Assembly (NCBI GenBank): GCA_023432565.1
Contig: JAEYUL010000077.1
Location: forward strand, 1 to 7,526
Direction of reading: 5' to 3'
DNA: 7,526 bases
Source of the DNA: Actinomycetes bacterium
Lineage (GTDB): Bacteria > Actinomycetota > Actinomycetes > Actinomycetales > Cellulomonadaceae
Each line of letters begins with the position of its first letter. Position 1 is the stretch's first letter. The translations under genes were made by a program, and so were the position numbers. Below the pieces are notes generated by a model. That model was not told where the DNA came from, searched no databases, and saw nothing but the letters and a program-made list of their open reading frames with translations. Shown here one piece after another: positions 5,601 to 7,526 of this stretch.

Positions 5601-6654
5601 AGGTGACGCCCTCACCACCGCGCGAGTGGCCCATGAGTCCGACGCGCGAGAAGTCGAGCCGGCCGACGAGGTCGGCGGGCGTCAGCTCGACGATCTCGTC
5701 GTCGAGCCCCGCGGCGGGCAGCGCGTCGTTGTCCGCGAGCGCGTCGGCGAGCGTCACGTCGCTGGCGGTCTGCGCGTCGTACAGCGTGGTGGACGTGCCC
5801 TCGCTCGCGTCCCGGAAGATCGAGAGCGTGTCGAGGATGAGCTGACCACGCGCCTGCGCGCCGTAGTCGAGCGCGAGCTGGTTGTCGTTCGAGTTGATCG
5901 CGTTGGCGCCGATCGAGATGACCGCGTAGCCGTGGCTCGCGAGCGCCTCCGCCGCACCGTCGTAGCCCGCGTAGCTGGGGATGTTGGTCTGCGTCGGCAG
6001 GCAGGGCCAGCGCGCCGGGTTGGTGCCCGGGCCGTTGCACGAGGTGTGGCGGCCGTGCAGGAACAGCACGACGGGGCGCGCACCACCGGTCTCGGGCAGG
6101 TAGATCTTGCCCTCGACCTCGCCGCGGATCCCGCCGATGCCCGCGAGCTCGATCGCCTGGTTGCCGAACGAGTACAGCGCCTTGGAGTACGCGTACTCCC
6201 CCGGCACCGACGGGTCGGGCGTGCCCAGGGGCGCGTCCTCGATGTCGCCCGGCTCGGGCGCCGGGTCGACGTCCTGCGGGTCGACGGCGACCGAGCTGGC
6301 GCCCGCGTCGCTGAACCAGCCGGCCTCGACGCGCTCGGCGGTCAGGACGGACGGGTCGTCGGTCAGGGCCGTGAGCGTGCGGCCCGAGGGCGACTCGGTG
6401 GCCAGGCCCACGGCCTGGCCGTCGACCAGCAGCGTGGGGGCGTCGCTGCGGATCTCGAGAGGGCGGTCGAGGTCGAGGGTGACCTGGTACATGCCACCGA
6501 GGTCGGTGACGGTCCAGTTCTCGCCGGAGGCGACGGTGGAGTCGGACGAGGTCGGGGCGGCGTTCGCCGACGTGGTGGTGAGGACTGATCCGGTGGTCAG
6601 CGCCACGGCGAGCGCTACCGCCGTGAGGCGACTCGAGCGATTGAGGGTGCGCAC
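2611..6654 (-). CDS. Giant secreted alpha/beta hydrolase with Ig-like modules
   Basis: 1347 aa, exported. Signal peptide 1-32/33 (basic start, hydrophobic 11-27, A-N-A then A-P cleavage site). The alpha/beta hydrolase domain covers about 150-440: oxyanion-region FLHGRH (198-203), nucleophile S344 in GHSRGG (342-347), acid D395 or D397 after a hydrophobic strand, and H430 in GANHNF. The lipase/PAF-acetylhydrolase-like superfamily cleaves esters; the natural substrate is unknown. Residues 485-735 are beta-rich and could be jelly-roll-like. Then follow a Calx-beta-like module (742-855), an IPT/TIG-like module (875-964) and four Ig-like modules (966-1058, 1060-1147, 1151-1250, 1252-1347). Eight cysteines (206, 218, 394, 465, 558, 573, 808, 873) all precede the Ig tail. 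There is no LPXTG or membrane anchor, so it is released or held non-covalently. The start is GTG 6654 with GAAGGAA just upstream. It appears monocistronic. The catalytic domain is well supported; the module names are approximate. Confidence 0.9.
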   Translation of the reverse strand: MRTLNRSSRLTAVALAVALTTGSVLTTTSANAAPTSSDSTVASGENWTVTDLGGMYQVTLDLDRPLEIRSDAPTLLVDGQAVGLATESPSGRTLTALTDDPSVLTAERVEAGWFSDAGASSVAVDPQDVDPAPEPGDIEDAPLGTPDPSVPGEYAYSKALYSFGNQAIELAGIGGIRGEVEGKIYLPETGGARPVVLFLHGRHTSCNGPGTNPARWPCLPTQTNIPSYAGYDGAAEALASHGYAVISIGANAINSNDNQLALDYGAQARGQLILDTLSIFRDASEGTSTTLYDAQTASDVTLADALADNDALPAAGLDDEIVELTPADLVGRLDFSRVGLMGHSRGGEGVTSAATLNAGLADPFDIVSILPLAPVDFGRMTTPDIPTMLLLPYCDGDVSSQQGQHMNDDSRYAFDDDVLRTDVWVMGANHNFFNTVWTPSKYSLSTSDDWSGTNATSARSTDSVCGTTGAAVDTTIRLTDDEQYDTGTTLMAGWFRLTVGGEEQFLPMFDGSGAKVESIKDFDIRVSATQPASARADIARFTTAGQARTYGTATATLCASMSGRAVPQVLPYCSTTLASAQLPHWTSVRFGGDVPASPMTRMQWTSGTGEIRVSVPRSARDASGHDFLTLKASPDESVAYGTGTDLTVTLVDGSGATFSTLVSALNPNALVRLPQSTQNPTTLGKIVLHEVRLPLDGVDIDLTDVREVRLKAAVGRGDSVSGGVYLTDLAFASSALGTASPATQVTVGTAPVRVEEGSGPDEALVPVRLSKPATTPVTAYVSVIGGTTATAKAGMQMRKVVVSPGQTCTTVPVATYGDAVASSAATTSYTISVTNTSNAVMGSDAFAPLVVREDDGVTSGTPAPAYGVQGDPCAELTATPGTLTPSTDEVGPGEALTVTGSGFRAAESVAFSLGGIEIGSALAAGDGTVSAELVVPDEATLGAAQLTALGAGSGRTATGAVSVLAPTSTQLTLAPEVPAILEPVTLTALVEGADTAGEVTFLDGETVLGTAEVVDGVATLELADGFAAGEHAVVATFAQTATAASSSSQTVTFLLTKGLSTIALALDASASVYGTPVTGQVTVEGSATGTVTLTYGSTTKKLALVDRRATVALPANLAPGRYTVGVTFDGTGKVAPSGTVTADLTVAKKATAVKATAPTSVTVGGKVSGTVTLSGATAGTTPGGRVTVQVKQGKGAWTTATTTTLRKGKATYTFTAPRSAVTLSVRAVYAGDARYASSTSSASAVSVVKKATTTSISVRTSASVGAAFTATVTVTPSSSTAGTAVKVYTKQPGGSWKLVSTATLNGKGKVGVPVSGRSAGTVQVKAVYAGTGTLAPSTGTASVRITR

Positions 6655-6929
6655 GTGGTTCCTTCGGGTCGGGGGTTCCTCGCCGCGGGGGGGTGACGAG
6701 GCGTCGCCGACGGTATGAGTGGCCGTGCGCCGGGCCGTTCCGGTGACGTTTCGCGCGCGTCACGCGGTGCCCGCTGATGTTGTCGGCGGGTTAACAGCCT
6801 CAAGCAACTCACTCGTTCGGCGTAATGACGACGGCCCGGGCGCGCGACTCACCCGACGGCGGCCGCCCTCGTCGCACCGCCCGTGCGTGCTCGCAGCTCT
6901 CCGAGCGACCCTCGACGGGCCGAGGACGA
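6655..6929. promoter_or_regulatory. Non-coding upstream region of the hydrolase gene
   Basis: No gene is visible here. On the minus strand GAAGGAA (6665-6659) is the ribosome binding site of the GTG at 6654. The part at about 6775-6830 is the least GC-rich of the region and is the likeliest promoter area; one weak pair is TTGCTT then, after 17 nt, GACAAC (minus strand, about 6807 to 6779). That would give a leader of about 120 nt containing the dyad at 6743-6763. The promoter is a guess. Confidence 0.3.
6743..6763. promoter_or_regulatory. Dyad GTGACG-N9-CGTCAC upstream of the hydrolase gene
   Basis: GTGACG (6743-6748) and CGTCAC (6758-6763) are perfect inverted arms with a 9-nt spacer, about 90 bp upstream of the hydrolase start. 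It could be a regulator site or an mRNA leader hairpin. The spacer is too long for a standard CRP/GlxR site. Confidence 0.3.
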
Positions 6930-6961
6930 CGAAGGCCGGACCCTGGTGGGTCCGGCCTTCG
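6930..6961 (-). terminator. Terminator hairpin after tRNA-Ala
   Basis: CGAAGGCCGGACCC (6930-6943) and its exact reverse complement (6948-6961) form a perfect 14-bp stem with a TGGT loop. It starts 9 nt beyond the 3' end of the minus-strand tRNA at 6970. There is no strong U-tract. Confidence 0.7.
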
Positions 6962-6967
6962 CCTTGG

Positions 6968-7042
<75 letters not shown>

Positions 7043-7049
7043 TTGAAGC

Positions 7050-7066
7050 GGGCTACAGAGTAGCCC
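7050..7066. other. Short dyad overlapping the tRNA promoter
   Basis: GGGCTAC (7050-7056) and GTAGCCC (7060-7066) form a perfect 7-bp stem with a 3-nt loop, overlapping the inferred tRNA -10 box (7062-7057). It also lies 57 nt past the stop of the Ala-rich gene, so it could weakly terminate that gene. Confidence 0.3.
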
Positions 7067-7086
7067 ACGCCCGACCAGGTTGAGAA
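7057..7086 (-). promoter_or_regulatory. Candidate promoter of tRNA-Ala
   Basis: On the minus strand TTCTCA (7086-7081) is followed after 18 nt by TACTCT (7062-7057). The -10 fits the TANNNT pattern and ends 14 nt before the tRNA 5' end at 7042, leaving a short leader of about 7-8 nt, as expected for a tRNA gene. Confidence 0.5.
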
Positions 7087-7123
7087 ATCGGCGCCACCCC
7101 GGCAGATCGACGTCCGCGCGGGC

Positions 7124-7526
7124 TCACTGGCCCGAGGCGCGGCGCCGGGCGAGCACCGCGTCGAGGTCGATCGAGCCCGTGGTCGCGGGGGCGGCGACCT
7201 CGGCGGGCACCGTGACGGCAGGGGTCGAGGCTGCGGCCGAGGACGCGACCGCCGTCGAGCCCTCGAGGTGCTCCAACGGCACCGGCTCGCGGCGCGGCGC
7301 CTCGGGCTTGAGGGTGTACGTGGGCTTCGGCACGGGCACGGGTGACCACGAGTCGTCGACGACCACCCGGGCCATCGTCTGCGTGGGCGTGTCCGAGGGC
7401 CGCACGGCGTGCCCGGTGACCGACGGCTGGACCGCACGCGTCGCCCCGGTGACCGCGCGGCTCGCGCGGGCCCGCGCCTCCTGCGCGGCCTTCGCCGCCT
7501 CCTGCATGCGCGCCGCGAACGCCGCG
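7124..7526 (-). CDS. Ala-rich protein of unknown function, N-terminus cut by the window edge
   Basis: 133 residues are visible to the TGA at 7126-7124. The frame is still open at the right edge, reading AAFAAR before the first in-window Met (7507), so the true start probably lies outside; an ATG start at 7507 is possible but has no clear ribosome binding site. The visible N-terminal part (AAKAAQEARARASRA) is an Ala-rich charged helix, probably coiled. The middle is Pro/Val/Ser/Thr-rich and likely disordered. The C-terminus ends in a short helix, SIDLDAVLARRRASGQ, that looks like a conserved tail. There is no signal peptide or membrane segment in the visible part. I do not recognise the family. 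It lies just upstream of tRNA-Ala on the same strand, but the tRNA seems to have its own promoter. Confidence 0.6.
   Translation of the reverse strand, partial: AAFAARMQEAAKAAQEARARASRAVTGATRAVQPSVTGHAVRPSDTPTQTMARVVVDDSWSPVPVPKPTYTLKPEAPRREPVPLEHLEGSTAVASSAAASTPAVTVPAEVAAPATTGSIDLDAVLARRRASGQ

Noticed and set aside
3562..6588. 1008-codon open frame on the plus strand opposite the hydrolase gene
   Set aside because: It is a mirror of the hydrolase reading frame in very GC-rich DNA. The product is a monotonous Arg/Gly/Val/Asp-rich string without domains, while the minus strand encodes a signal peptide, catalytic motifs and Ig modules.
5612..6763. 383-codon minus-strand frame overlapping the start of the hydrolase gene
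   Set aside because: It is an out-of-frame shadow of the hydrolase N-terminal half, rich in Arg/Pro/His, with no recognisable domain.
6743..6763. CRP/GlxR-type site
   Set aside because: The GTGA and TCAC half-sites are 13 nt apart, much more than the usual 6-8 nt spacer, and the flanking bases do not fit.

Overview
The window is very GC-rich, with strong G/C at third codon positions, GTG starts, strong G+C hairpins without U-tracts as terminators, and secreted multi-domain proteins. This fits a high-GC actinobacterium, probably order Micrococcales and perhaps Cellulomonas or a relative. The placement is inferred from style and family content; no marker gene fixes it.

Layout, left to right. 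Positions 1-92 are a self-complementary G/C block that may be a terminator or a poorly sequenced edge. Positions 93-707 (minus) encode a small secreted four-cysteine protein of unknown function. It diverges from a plus-strand pair at 836-1731: a PadR-family repressor overlapped by four bases (ATGA) with a membrane protein carrying an N-terminal HAAS-type domain. The intergenic space holds two perfect dyads, one over each inferred promoter. The padR promoter looks leaderless.

Positions 1732-1974 carry four hairpins and no convincing gene. Positions 1975-2487 (plus) encode an unrecognised 170-aa protein. Two tandem hairpins (2519-2595) separate it from the convergent gene at 2611-6654 (minus). 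That gene encodes a 1347-aa exported alpha/beta hydrolase with a Ser-Asp-His triad, followed by a beta-rich region and a chain of Ig-like modules.

A non-coding stretch (6655-6929) contains the hydrolase upstream region. It is followed on the minus strand by tRNA-Ala(CGC) at 6970-7042, with its own promoter and a terminator, and by the C-terminal part of an unrecognised Ala-rich protein running off the right edge.

The best-supported functional unit is the padR-HAAS pair with its divergent secreted protein, plausibly one envelope-related regulon. The hydrolase gene appears to be a separate single-gene unit. I see no phage genes, transposons, CRISPR arrays or defence genes.
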